Assembly (NCBI GenBank): GCA_002327225.1
Contig: DCUN01000098.1
Coordinates: 10,544-17,071, forward strand
Length of the DNA: 6,528 bases
Reading direction: 5' to 3'
From: Desulfobulbaceae bacterium UBA2213
GTDB taxonomy: Bacteria > Desulfobacterota > Desulfobulbia > Desulfobulbales > Desulfocapsaceae
The position numbers and the translations under genes were made by a program. A model generated the notes under the pieces. The model saw only the letters and a list, made by a program, of their open reading frames with translations. It searched no databases and was not told the origin of the DNA. Shown in pieces: positions 1 through 6,242 of the stretch (the stretch's first letter is position 1; every line of letters begins with the position of its first letter).

Positions 1-1196
1 CCAGCGCCATCGTCACCAACCGCGGTGGCCGAACCTGCCATGCGGCCATCATCTCGCGTGAGCTGGGTATCCCCTGCGTTATCGGCACCGCTGACGGCAC
101 CACAAAAATTAAACACGGCCAGGATATCACCGCCTCTTCAGCTGAAGGCGAGACCGGAAATGTCTATGACGGCCTGCTCAAGTTCGAAATTGAGAGAGTG
201 GACCTGGGCGACCTGCCGGCCACCAAGACCAAGATCATGATGAATCTGGCCATTCCGGAAAAGGCCTTCACCGAATGTCAGATTCCCAATGATGGTGTTG
301 GCCTGGCGCGCGAAGAGTTTATCATCAACTCCCACATCGGCCTCCATCCTCTTGCCCTGTACAACTACGAGGAGCTCAAGAGCTCTGACGATCCGGTCAA
401 ACAAGAGATCGTGGCTCTGATCGACGCCAAGACTGGTGCCTATACCGACAAAAAGCAGTTCTTTATCGACAAGGTAGCTGAAGGTGTCGGCCGCATTGCC
501 GCCGGCTTCTATCCCAAGGATGTCATCGTCCGCCTCTCCGACTTCAAGAGTAACGAATATGCCAACCTCGCAGGCGGCACCCTCTATGAACCGGAAGAAG
601 AAAACCCCATGATCGGCTGGCGCGGCGCCTCACGCTACTACGATCCCAAATATCGTCCCGCCTTTGAGCTGGAATGCAAGGGACTTCTTAAGGCACGCAA
701 CGACATGGGCCTGACCAACATCAAGCTGATGGTTCCTTTCTGCAGGACCCCTGCAGAAGGCAGGAAGGTCATCGAGGTCATGCGCGAATGCGGTCTGGTT
801 CAGGGTGAAAACGGCCTGGAGCTCTACGTCATGTGCGAGATCCCCAGTAACGTCATTTCAGCCGATGCCTTTGCCGATATCTTCGACGGTTTCTCTATCG
901 GCTCCAATGATCTGACCCAGCTCACCTACGGACTCGATCGTGATTCCGGTATTATTGCCGGCATCGCCGATGAACGTGACGATGCGGTCAAGGACATGAT
1001 CCGCATGGTTATTGCCACCGCCAAAAGGCGCGGCAAAAAGATCGGTATCTGCGGTCAGGGCCCCTCCGACTTCCCGGAATTCGCCACCTTCCTGGTTGAG
1101 CTGGGTATCGACTCCATGAGTCTGATCCCCGACACCGCCGTCAAGACCAGACTGGCGGTACACGAGAAGGAAAAAGAGATGGGCATTAACCCCTGA
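1..1196 (+). CDS. ppsA: Phosphoenolpyruvate synthase, C-terminal half (5' end outside window)
   Basis: Converts pyruvate, ATP and water to PEP, AMP and phosphate in the cytoplasm (gluconeogenesis from C3 compounds). The reading frame is open from the first bases (codons from nt 3), giving 397 visible residues; the E. coli enzyme has about 792. The visible part starts inside the phosphohistidine swivelling domain: NRGGRTCHAAI carries the phospho-accepting His (nt 39-41). The PEP/pyruvate-binding barrel follows, with VRLSDFKSNEY (from nt 528), an RGASRYY segment, MCEIPSN (from nt 831) and GSNDLTQLTYGLDRD (from nt 900). The catalytic Cys lies in GICGQGPSD (Cys codon nt 1050-1052). The His-to-Cys distance is about 337 residues, close to the E. 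coli enzyme. No key residue is missing. Pyruvate phosphate dikinase shares this fold, but the GICGQGPSD ending and close E. coli PpsA-like segments favour PEP synthase. The stop is TGA 1194-1196, with hairpins directly after it. Confidence 0.96.
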   Translation, partial: SAIVTNRGGRTCHAAIISRELGIPCVIGTADGTTKIKHGQDITASSAEGETGNVYDGLLKFEIERVDLGDLPATKTKIMMNLAIPEKAFTECQIPNDGVGLAREEFIINSHIGLHPLALYNYEELKSSDDPVKQEIVALIDAKTGAYTDKKQFFIDKVAEGVGRIAAGFYPKDVIVRLSDFKSNEYANLAGGTLYEPEEENPMIGWRGASRYYDPKYRPAFELECKGLLKARNDMGLTNIKLMVPFCRTPAEGRKVIEVMRECGLVQGENGLELYVMCEIPSNVISADAFADIFDGFSIGSNDLTQLTYGLDRDSGIIAGIADERDDAVKDMIRMVIATAKRRGKKIGICGQGPSDFPEFATFLVELGIDSMSLIPDTAVKTRLAVHEKEKEMGINP

Positions 1197-1200
1197 TTAA

Positions 1201-1235
1201 CCTTTTATTGATGCGCTCTGTGCATCAATAAAAGG
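1201..1235. other. Perfect 14-bp inverted repeat just after ppsA
   Basis: CCTTTTATTGATGC (1201-1214) and GCATCAATAAAAGG (1222-1235) are exact reverse complements around a 7-nt loop. The hairpin begins 4 nt after the ppsA stop. No T-run follows it; the sequence goes on as AACAAAAAAAGG, so it is not a standard intrinsic terminator for ppsA. It could protect the 3' end of the message from exonucleases or stall polymerase ahead of the true terminator 5 nt further on. Confidence 0.75.
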
Positions 1236-1239
1236 TAAC

Positions 1240-1279
1240 AAAAAAAGGCATGATCTCCCCTGGGGATCATGCCTTTTTT
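1240..1279. terminator. Bidirectional intrinsic terminator after ppsA
   Basis: A 12-bp stem, GGCATGATCTCC (1247-1258) against GGGGATCATGCC (1262-1273) with one T-G wobble pair, closes on a 3-nt loop. It is flanked by A7 on the left (1240-1246) and T6 on the right (1274-1279), so it fits an intrinsic terminator on both strands. It would end ppsA on the + strand and any read-through from the convergent Trm112-type gene on the - strand. Confidence 0.88.
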
Positions 1280-1358
1280 GTTCTCAGGGCCTCGGCAATA
1301 ATAAATTATTCAATATTGCGCAGGATTTTCGGTCATATTCGAGGAACGGAAAGTAGAA

Positions 1359-1401
1359 GTAGGGTGGATAAGCGATAGCGCATCCACCCTACATTTTTTT
1401 T
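1359..1401. repeat. REP-like GTAGGGTGGAT palindrome followed by a T-run
   Basis: GTAGGGTGGAT (1359-1369) and ATCCACCCTAC (1382-1392) are perfect 11-bp inverted arms around AAGCGATAGCGC, which can itself add a small GCG/CGC stem. T8 follows at 1394-1401. The arm-plus-GCG-core design resembles the short GTAGGGTG-type palindromes scattered between genes in many proteobacterial genomes; that likeness is from memory, not a search. With its T-run it could also act as a + strand terminator, although none is needed after 1240-1279. Copy number elsewhere in the genome would settle which it is. Confidence 0.6.
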
Positions 1402-1458
1402 AACTTTCATGCTTCGTTGTTCCCGTTTACGGGGTGATGGGGGTTCTAACAAAACCTG

Positions 1459-1641
1459 TTACTTCTCCTCCTGCCCATCAAGACTCCTGGCCTCATCAAT
1501 CAGCATCACCGGGATATCATCACGAACCTCGTACACCAGCCGGCACTTTTCGCAGACAAGACCATCGGCCGCCCCGGTGAGCCTGACCGGCCCCTTGCAT
1601 TGGGGACAGGCCAGAATCTCAAGTAAATCCTTATTCAACAT
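1459..1641 (-). CDS. Trm112/YcaR-family small zinc-ribbon protein
   Basis: A 60-residue protein of the Trm112/UPF0434 (YcaR-like) family. It shows four cysteines in two pairs, CPQC (12-15) and CEKC (30-33), as expected for one zinc site. The typical N-terminus LLEILACPQCKGP and the central YEVRDDIPVML segment are present. The length is normal for bacterial members. Eukaryotic and archaeal Trm112 activates several methyltransferases; the bacterial role is less clear, so a precise function is not assigned. The start ATG (1639-1641) has a strong upstream GGAGGGG. The gene stands alone: convergent with ppsA, and divergent from proC with 197 nt between start codons. E. coli ycaR sits near lpxK and kdsB, but those genes are not here. 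The last dozen residues are acidic/polar (EARSLDGQEEK) and probably a flexible tail. Confidence 0.9.
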   Translation of the reverse strand: MLNKDLLEILACPQCKGPVRLTGAADGLVCEKCRLVYEVRDDIPVMLIDEARSLDGQEEK

Positions 1642-1645
1642 TTTT

Positions 1646-1652
1646 CCCCTCC
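1646..1652 (-). promoter_or_regulatory. Ribosome binding site of the Trm112-type gene
   Basis: On the - strand the sequence reads GGAGGGG, 4 nt before the ATG at 1641-1639. This is the strongest Shine-Dalgarno match in the window and fixes the start of the 60-aa gene. Confidence 0.8.
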
Positions 1653-1824
1653 ATTTATTCGGTTCCTCCAGATAGCCATCACCTCACACAGAAGCTCCTT
1701 TTTTTCATGTATGAATTCTAGCACAGTCAGACCTATATTTCATCTTGAAAGCAGATTGCTCCCTTCCTGTCTGGACTGTTTTCTTGAGACATGGTACATT
1801 CCTTTCATCTTGCCATTCAACAGA

Positions 1825-1830
1825 AAAGGA
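1825..1830 (+). promoter_or_regulatory. Ribosome binding site that decides the proC start
   Basis: AAAGGA lies 8 nt before the ATG at 1839. The frame could also open at an ATG at 1791, but that would add 16 residues (MVHSFHLAIQQKRIKN) ahead of the Rossmann strand that normally begins the protein. The RBS and the family length both favour 1839. Confidence 0.75.
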
Positions 1831-1838
1831 TAAAAAAT

Positions 1839-2651
1839 ATGACAATACAAATCGGCTTTATCGGCGGCGGGCAGATGGGTGAAGCCCTGATTCGCGGCAT
1901 TATCCAGTCCGGACTCTATGCGTCAGAGAATATCCTGGTCGCCGAACCTGACAGCGCCAGGCGCGTCTATCTCACCGAGACGTATCAGGTACAAGCCTTT
2001 GACAGCGGGGCCGCAATCTGGAAATCGTGCAGCACCGTGATCCTGGCGGTAAAGCCCCAGGTCATGGGTTCGCTTCTTACTGCGGCACAGGAACTGATCA
2101 GCGCCGAGCACCTGATTATTTCCATTGCTGCCGGACTGCCCATCTCTTTTTTCGAAGGGCATCTCCCCGGCCGGCAATGCAAAATTATCCGCGTTATGCC
2201 CAATACCCCGGCCCTCGTCCTCGAAGGCGCCTCCGCCCTCAGCGGCAACACACATGTAACACCGGAAGAAATGAGTCTCGCCAAATCCCTGTTTGACGCC
2301 GTGGGTGTGGCCGTCATCCTCGAAGAGCAATACCTGGATGCAGTCACAGGACTCAGCGGCTCAGGGCCAGCCTATGTCTTCACCTTCATCGAAGGGATGA
2401 TTGATGCCGGGATCAAAACCGGCCTAGCAAGAGGAGTGGCCGAGACCCTTGCCATCCAGACCGTTCTTGGTTCAGTCAAACTGATGCAGGAGAGCAACAA
2501 ACATCCAGCCGTCCTCCGGGCCATGGTCACCTCACCGGGAGGCACCACCATCGCGGCCCAGCACGTCATGGAAAAGGCGGGATTCAAGGGAATCATCATG
2601 GACGCCATTGAGGCTGCGACCACTCGTTCCATCGAGCTTGGAAGGAAATAA
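1839..2651 (+). CDS. proC: Pyrroline-5-carboxylate reductase
   Basis: Reduces 1-pyrroline-5-carboxylate to L-proline with NAD(P)H, the last step of proline synthesis; cytoplasmic. The chosen start gives 270 residues, as in typical ProC (about 270). The N-terminal Rossmann domain opens with IGFIGGGQMGEAL, whose GGGQMG (9-14) is the dinucleotide-binding GxGxxG loop. VKPQ (72-75 region), the SIAAG strand (95-99) and RVMPNTPALVLEGASAL (from 118) follow. The C-terminal helical dimerisation domain has GLSGSGPAYVF (171-181) and the signature TSPGGTT (231-237), which form the substrate site. No key motif is missing. The stop TAA (2649-2651) is 1 nt before the nadK ATG, so the two are very likely one transcript. 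Any promoter should lie in the 197-nt divergent gap shared with the Trm112-type gene; I could not identify it. Confidence 0.96.
   Translation: MTIQIGFIGGGQMGEALIRGIIQSGLYASENILVAEPDSARRVYLTETYQVQAFDSGAAIWKSCSTVILAVKPQVMGSLLTAAQELISAEHLIISIAAGLPISFFEGHLPGRQCKIIRVMPNTPALVLEGASALSGNTHVTPEEMSLAKSLFDAVGVAVILEEQYLDAVTGLSGSGPAYVFTFIEGMIDAGIKTGLARGVAETLAIQTVLGSVKLMQESNKHPAVLRAMVTSPGGTTIAAQHVMEKAGFKGIIMDAIEAATTRSIELGRK
2640..2648 (+). promoter_or_regulatory. Ribosome binding site of nadK inside the proC 3' end
   Basis: GGAAGGAAA overlaps the last codons of proC and ends 4 nt before the ATG at 2653. It supports that start over the in-frame ATG at 2608, which would lie 44 nt inside proC and add 15 residues without family support. 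The layout suggests translational coupling of proC and nadK. Confidence 0.75.
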
Positions 2652-2652
2652 G

Positions 2653-3516
2653 ATGGCATTCCCTCTTTGTCCCTTTCGCACCGTCTCTGATTTTTCTGTC
2701 CGCCGGGCAGGCATTATCAGCAAAAAAGATCATGGGCCAGCCGACACTTTTGCCGCCATGCTCTGTGACTGGCTGCAGGGCAAGGGGATTACGGCCACAC
2801 TCAACCAGATTGATCCTCATCTTGATATCCTGATTATCGTAGGCGGGGATGGCACCCTGCTCCATGTGGCAGATCAGGCGGCTCGTCACTCCATTCCGGT
2901 GATCGGCATCAACCTGGGCAATCTGGGATTTTTGACTGAGTTGACTGAACAGGAGGCGACACAGGCACTGGAAAAGATCATCACCGGCGCCGTGACCGTT
3001 GAAAACAGGATGATGCTCAAGGCCCGCATCATTGGAAAGGATCAGCCGACAGAATATCGGTATGCCTTAAACGAGGTGGTAATCAGCAAAGGAACCCTTG
3101 ACCGGGTTCTGCAGCTCTCCACCAGGGCGAATGCGGAATATATCACCACCTACAAGGCTGACGGGCTGATTTTCTCGACACCCACCGGTTCTACCGCCTA
3201 CAATCTCTCGGCCGGCGGCCCGCTGGTCTATCCGGGACTGGCATCCATTCTGGTTACCCCTATCTGCCCCTTCATGCTCAGCAGCAGACCGGTTCTCCTG
3301 CCCCCCGAGACCAGACTCAGCACCCGGATTGATGACGGCCCCGGCCATTACGCCAAGATCATCATCGACGGCCAGTCAGCCTGGGACATGCAGGAGGATG
3401 AAACACTGGAAATCGAGGCGGCGGAACACCCCCTGCAGCTGATCATCTCTCCCCACCGGGACTACTTCTCCATCCTGCGCAACAAGCTGCACTGGGGGAA
3501 GACGATAAGGAATTAG
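2653..3516 (+). CDS. nadK: NAD kinase (ATP/polyphosphate-dependent NAD+ kinase)
   Basis: Phosphorylates NAD+ at the 2' position to give NADP+ in the cytoplasm. The protein has 287 residues, normal for bacterial NadK. After a 17-residue leader come the first strand RAGIISKKDH, the catalytic GGDGT (64-68, Asp66), GINLGNLGFLTE (85-96), the NAD-contacting NEVVISKG (140-147) and TYKADGLIFSTPTGSTAY (166-183), then SAGGPLVYP. A segment that in many NadK proteins reads like PICPHTLS.RP appears here as PICPFMLSSRP (203-213), so the usual His-Thr is Phe-Met. The C-terminal strand IIIDGQSAW is present. It follows proC by 1 nt; both enzymes concern NADP(H), since ProC consumes NAD(P)H, but the pairing may be only a convenient operon. 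It converges on the response-regulator gene across a repeat-filled 49-nt gap, and its stop codon TAG (3514-3516) lies inside the first repeat unit. Confidence 0.95.
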   Translation: MAFPLCPFRTVSDFSVRRAGIISKKDHGPADTFAAMLCDWLQGKGITATLNQIDPHLDILIIVGGDGTLLHVADQAARHSIPVIGINLGNLGFLTELTEQEATQALEKIITGAVTVENRMMLKARIIGKDQPTEYRYALNEVVISKGTLDRVLQLSTRANAEYITTYKADGLIFSTPTGSTAYNLSAGGPLVYPGLASILVTPICPFMLSSRPVLLPPETRLSTRIDDGPGHYAKIIIDGQSAWDMQEDETLEIEAAEHPLQLIISPHRDYFSILRNKLHWGKTIRN

Positions 3517-3557
3517 GAATTACGAATCTCTGTTTTTTAATTCGTAATTCGTAATTT
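3510..3557. repeat. AT-rich inverted repeat between convergent nadK and response-regulator genes
   Basis: The left arm at 3510-3526 pairs with 3541-3557: the inner 10 bp (GAATTACGAA against TTCGTAATTC) are perfect, and the outer 7 have one mismatch and one G-U pair. The 14-nt loop holds a T6 run. It covers the nadK stop codon. It may end transcription of both convergent genes, but the stem is AT-rich and no clean T-run follows on either strand, so the terminator role is only inferred. Confidence 0.65.
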
Positions 3558-3565
3558 GTAATTCA
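3538..3565. repeat. Four tandem 7-bp units (TAATTCG type)
   Basis: TAATTCG (3538-3544), TAATTCG (3545-3551), TAATTTG (3552-3558) and TAATTCA (3559-3565) follow each other without gaps and end right at the stop codon of the response regulator. The left arm of the inverted repeat, across the nadK stop, carries the same unit reversed (GGAATTA GGAATTA CGAAT, 3509-3527). The array therefore faces both gene ends and may vary in copy number by slippage. Confidence 0.75.
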
Positions 3566-4948
3566 TCACTTCTTAATCCCATATTTCTTCATCTTGTACT
3601 GGAGCAGACTCTTGGTGATCCCCAGTTTCTCCGCCGCCCGTGCCTGGACAAAACCAGTAGCCTCCAGCGCTCTATTCAACATTTTTTCCTCGACCGCGTA
3701 CAGAACCTCATTGAGTTCCGCCGACTCAGGGATCAACTGACCAAGATCCATCTGATGACTCCAGGCAGCCTGAGAACTTCCGGCCGTGGATTCCGGCTGC
3801 ACATCATCCGCCTCAATCCTGTTGTTATTACAGAGGATTCCAGCCCGCTCGATAGTATTTTCCAACTCCCGCACATTCCCCTCCCAGGGCAGGGTCACCA
3901 GAAGACGCAGGGCGTCGGGACTGATAGAGAGTCCGGGCTTGGCCAGACGTTCCGAAACGGTCCTGATAAAGTATTCAACCAGGATCGGAATATCATCCAT
4001 CCGCTCCCGCAGGGGCGGCAACAGGACATGGATCACATTGAGCCGATAATAAAGGTCCTCACGGAACCGGCCCTGATCGACCTCCTCTTTCAGCTCTTTG
4101 TTGGTGGCACTGATAATCCGGACATCAACGGAGAGGGTCTTACTCCCCCCCACCCGTTCAAAACTCTTTTCCTGCAGGGCCCGGAGCAGTTTGGCTTGCA
4201 AGGCCAAGGGGATCTCGCCGATTTCATCAAGAAACAGGGTGCCGCCATCCGCCAGTTCAAAACGCCCTTTGCGCATAGCCACAGCGCCGGTAAAGGCCCC
4301 TTTTTCATGGCCAAAGAGTTCACTCTCCAGCAGATTCTCTGCCAGGGCCGCACAGTTTACCGTGATAAAGGCCTTCTCCTGACGAGGACTGTTCATATGG
4401 ATGGCCTTGGCCACCAACTCCTTACCCGTGCCGCTTTCACCGGTAATCAGTACTGAAGAAGGGGTCGGCGCCACCTTTTCAATCAACTCATAGACCTGAA
4501 CCATTCGCGCATTCTTGCCAACCATACCGGAAAATCCAGTACGGGTCAGAATCGACTTACGCAGACGGATATTCTCCCGGACCAGAGAATAGTGCTGAAC
4601 CGCCTTATTAAGGGTGACAATCAGCTCATCATTGGAAAAGGGTTTGGCCAGATAATTGAAGGCCCCTGCCTGCATGGCAACAACAGCCTTATCCACCTCG
4701 GCAAAGGCTGTGATCATTACCACCGGCAGATCACTGTTGATCTTCTTGATAGCCCGAAGAAGCTGGAGACCATCCATGCCCGGCATCTGCATATCGGTAA
4801 TCACCAGATCCAGATCCACGTTTTGAACCAGCGCCAAGCCCTCGGCGCCACTTGGGGCTGTAAAAACCTCAAACCCTTCATCGCGCAACAGCTCAGACAG
4901 GATCACCAGATAATTCGGTTCATCATCAACTACCAGTATGGAATACAT
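3566..4948 (-). CDS. NtrC-family sigma-54-dependent response regulator
   Basis: A 460-residue cytoplasmic transcription activator with three domains in the standard order. Receiver (1-120): acidic pocket D8/D9, phospho-acceptor Asp52 in VITDMQMPGMDG, switch Thr80 and Lys102 in AKPF. AAA+ domain (about 140-375): Walker A GESGTGKE (170-177), the sigma-54-contacting GAFTGA loop (217-222), Walker B GGTLFLDEIGE (235-245), the arginine-finger segment FREDLYYRLNV (295-305) and sensor II WEGNVRELEN (355-364). C-terminal Fis-type helix-turn-helix (about 415-458): ALEATGFVQARAAEKLGITKSLL followed by YKMKKYGI. All residues for phosphorylation, ATP hydrolysis and sigma-54 contact are present. The ATG (4948-4946) is preceded on the - strand by GAGAG about 10 nt upstream. 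It lies 49 nt after the PHP gene on the same strand, with no terminator between. No histidine kinase is adjacent in the window, so its signal and targets cannot be told. Confidence 0.95.
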   Translation of the reverse strand: MYSILVVDDEPNYLVILSELLRDEGFEVFTAPSGAEGLALVQNVDLDLVITDMQMPGMDGLQLLRAIKKINSDLPVVMITAFAEVDKAVVAMQAGAFNYLAKPFSNDELIVTLNKAVQHYSLVRENIRLRKSILTRTGFSGMVGKNARMVQVYELIEKVAPTPSSVLITGESGTGKELVAKAIHMNSPRQEKAFITVNCAALAENLLESELFGHEKGAFTGAVAMRKGRFELADGGTLFLDEIGEIPLALQAKLLRALQEKSFERVGGSKTLSVDVRIISATNKELKEEVDQGRFREDLYYRLNVIHVLLPPLRERMDDIPILVEYFIRTVSERLAKPGLSISPDALRLLVTLPWEGNVRELENTIERAGILCNNNRIEADDVQPESTAGSSQAAWSHQMDLGQLIPESAELNEVLYAVEEKMLNRALEATGFVQARAAEKLGITKSLLQYKMKKYGIKK

Positions 4949-4997
4949 GATCAGCAGCTCTCTCAGGTATGGAGTATTTCAAAAATCGCCCCTGCAC

Positions 4998-5843
4998 TTA
5001 TCTACGCAGACGCAATCTCTCTTTCATCTTCTCAAGGAGTTCAGGCGGCACAAAAATATTTTTGCCACCGGCCAGACTGGTGCCGGGGCGCACTTCACCA
5101 TGATAATCACTTCCCCCGGTAAGCAGGAGATCATGCTGGCCGGCAAGCGCTCGCAATCTCTTCTTCACCTTATTCGAATGAGAGGGATAATACAATTCAA
5201 TCCCATCGAGCCCAGCCGAAACAAGATCAGCAAGAACGGCAGGTAAGCGGACAAGATCCGGATCATTCTGCGCCGGATGGGCAAGGACAGCAAGTCCTCC
5301 GGCCTGACGGATCATTGACACGGTCTCGGCCGCGCCATAGGCAAACCGTGATGCATACGCCGCCTCGCCTTTCTTCAGAAACTGATCAAAGGCCTGACTC
5401 ATAGTCTTCACCACACCACGTTCCACAAGGATTCTGGCGATATGCGGCCGACCGGTCTGTCCCTGTTCAGACACCACCTGCAACTCTTCCGACGTTACCG
5501 GGATACCCAGCCCGTGAAGCTTCTGCAGAATCTTTTCATTACGTTCAGCCCTCGCCCCCTGCAACCTGGCGAGGGCGGCCGCAAGCACGCTGTTAGTTGA
5601 ATCGGCCCAGTAGCCAAGGATATGATATTCAATCTGGGTATAGCTGACGCTGATCTCAATTCCGGGAACAACCTCCACTCCCATCCTCGAACCTGCCAGA
5701 ACGGCCTCCTCCGTTCCAGCCATGGTATCATGATCCGTCAAGGCCAGGGCAGAGATTTTTTTATAGCTGGCCAGCGCCACAAGCTCGGTTGGAGACATAG
5801 TGCCATCAGAAAAATTGGAATGGGTATGCAGATCTATAGACAT
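4998..5843 (-). CDS. PHP-domain phosphoesterase (RNase AM / YciV-TrpH-like)
   Basis: A 281-residue protein of the PHP metal-dependent phosphoesterase superfamily. Metal-binding motifs appear in the usual order: DLHTHSNFSDGT (4-15), LTDHDT (35-40), GIEIS (61-65), His74 in YHILGYW, GRPHIA (131-136), LAHP (187-190), His222 in YPSHS and GSDYHGE (244-250). Length and motif spacing fit the group containing E. coli YciV/RNase AM and the 3',5'-nucleotide bisphosphate phosphatases, acting on nucleotides or RNA 5' ends; the substrate is inferred from family only. There is no polymerase domain, so it is not the PHP domain of a DNA polymerase. The ATG at 5843-5841 is forced by an in-frame TAA at 5858-5856, yet has no Shine-Dalgarno at normal distance: the nearest GGAGG lies 20 nt upstream inside a hairpin. 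It is the first gene of a likely two-gene unit with the response regulator. Confidence 0.93.
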   Translation of the reverse strand: MSIDLHTHSNFSDGTMSPTELVALASYKKISALALTDHDTMAGTEEAVLAGSRMGVEVVPGIEISVSYTQIEYHILGYWADSTNSVLAAALARLQGARAERNEKILQKLHGLGIPVTSEELQVVSEQGQTGRPHIARILVERGVVKTMSQAFDQFLKKGEAAYASRFAYGAAETVSMIRQAGGLAVLAHPAQNDPDLVRLPAVLADLVSAGLDGIELYYPSHSNKVKKRLRALAGQHDLLLTGGSDYHGEVRPGTSLAGGKNIFVPPELLEKMKERLRLRR

Positions 5844-5863
5844 ATCAAAGGCAAGTTAAATTA

Positions 5864-5882
5864 CCTCCGGCAAAGCCGGAGG
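5864..5882. repeat. Hairpin H1 (CCTCCGGC-AAA-GCCGGAGG)
   Basis: A perfect 8-bp stem, CCTCCGGC (5864-5871) with GCCGGAGG (5875-5882), around an AAA loop. It lies 20 nt upstream of the PHP start codon and would be in that gene's leader if transcription starts beyond it. On the - strand the 3' arm contains GGAGG. It has the same design as H4 at 6243-6261. Confidence 0.8.
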
Positions 5883-5895
5883 CTTAAAAATGTGA

Positions 5896-5910
5896 ACCGC
5901 TCAAAGCGGT
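5896..5910. repeat. Hairpin H2 (ACCGCT-CAA-AGCGGT)
   Basis: A 6-bp perfect stem, ACCGCT (5896-5901) with AGCGGT (5905-5910), around CAA. It is 13 nt from H1 and 17 nt from H3, part of a run of three compact hairpins. Confidence 0.65.
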
Positions 5911-5927
5911 ATATTGAAAAGATTATC

Positions 5928-5947
5928 TGACCACCATTCGGTGGTCA
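5928..5947. repeat. Hairpin H3 (TGACCACC-ATTC-GGTGGTCA)
   Basis: A perfect 8-bp stem, TGACCACC (5928-5935) with GGTGGTCA (5940-5947), around ATTC. On the - strand TTGACC (5948-5943) followed 15 nt later by GATAAT (5927-5922) gives a weak promoter-like pair overlapping this hairpin. The 15-nt spacing is short, so I do not call it a promoter. Confidence 0.75.
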
Positions 5948-6242
5948 ACTATACATTTTACAGTAGTAATAGGTGCTCGACGCGATGATTTTCCAAACCC
6001 TACCTTCCTGCTGCCGAGCAAGCCCAGAGAAGACTTCCCCAAGATTCGATGCAAAGTTGACCGAACAATATCTTCCACAAACATTTCGGATTCCAATCCA
6101 TATAATGTTTACAACCCCCATCTCATATGATTTCAACAAGCTATGTTATCTTTTAATGAACCTTTCTTTTTTTCCATGATTTTGAGCAGTTTGCGTTGTA
6201 GAAGGCTTCTATATTATTCCTGAACTATCAAATTTTTGTTGT

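Noticed and set aside
1715..1720. TAGAAT (- strand) as a -10 box for the Trm112-type gene
   Set aside because: No acceptable -35 element lies 16-18 nt upstream, so it is not called a promoter.
5864..5947. CRISPR-like or integron attC-like array
   Set aside because: The three hairpins have different sequences and there are no repeated units with spacers. No attC core sites or integrase are visible.
5922..5948. TTGACC / GATAAT promoter-like pair on the - strand upstream of the PHP gene
   Set aside because: The spacer is 15 nt, shorter than the usual 16-18, and the -35 box is made from the hairpin arm. Too weak to annotate.
5923..6084. 53-codon - strand frame (begins MFVEDIVRSTLHRIL) running through hairpin H3
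   Set aside because: It reads more like a protein than the others but lacks an SD, has no known relatives I can recall and overlaps two other open frames. Not supported enough to annotate.
5945..6139. 64-codon - strand open frame ending in hairpin H3
   Set aside because: No ribosome binding site or family likeness, and its end lies within a hairpin. I looked for HUH and catalytic Tyr transposase motifs and saw none.
5973..6179. 68-codon + strand open frame starting at GTG
   Set aside because: No Shine-Dalgarno, no recognisable motif, and competing open frames on the other strand cover the same DNA. Probably chance.
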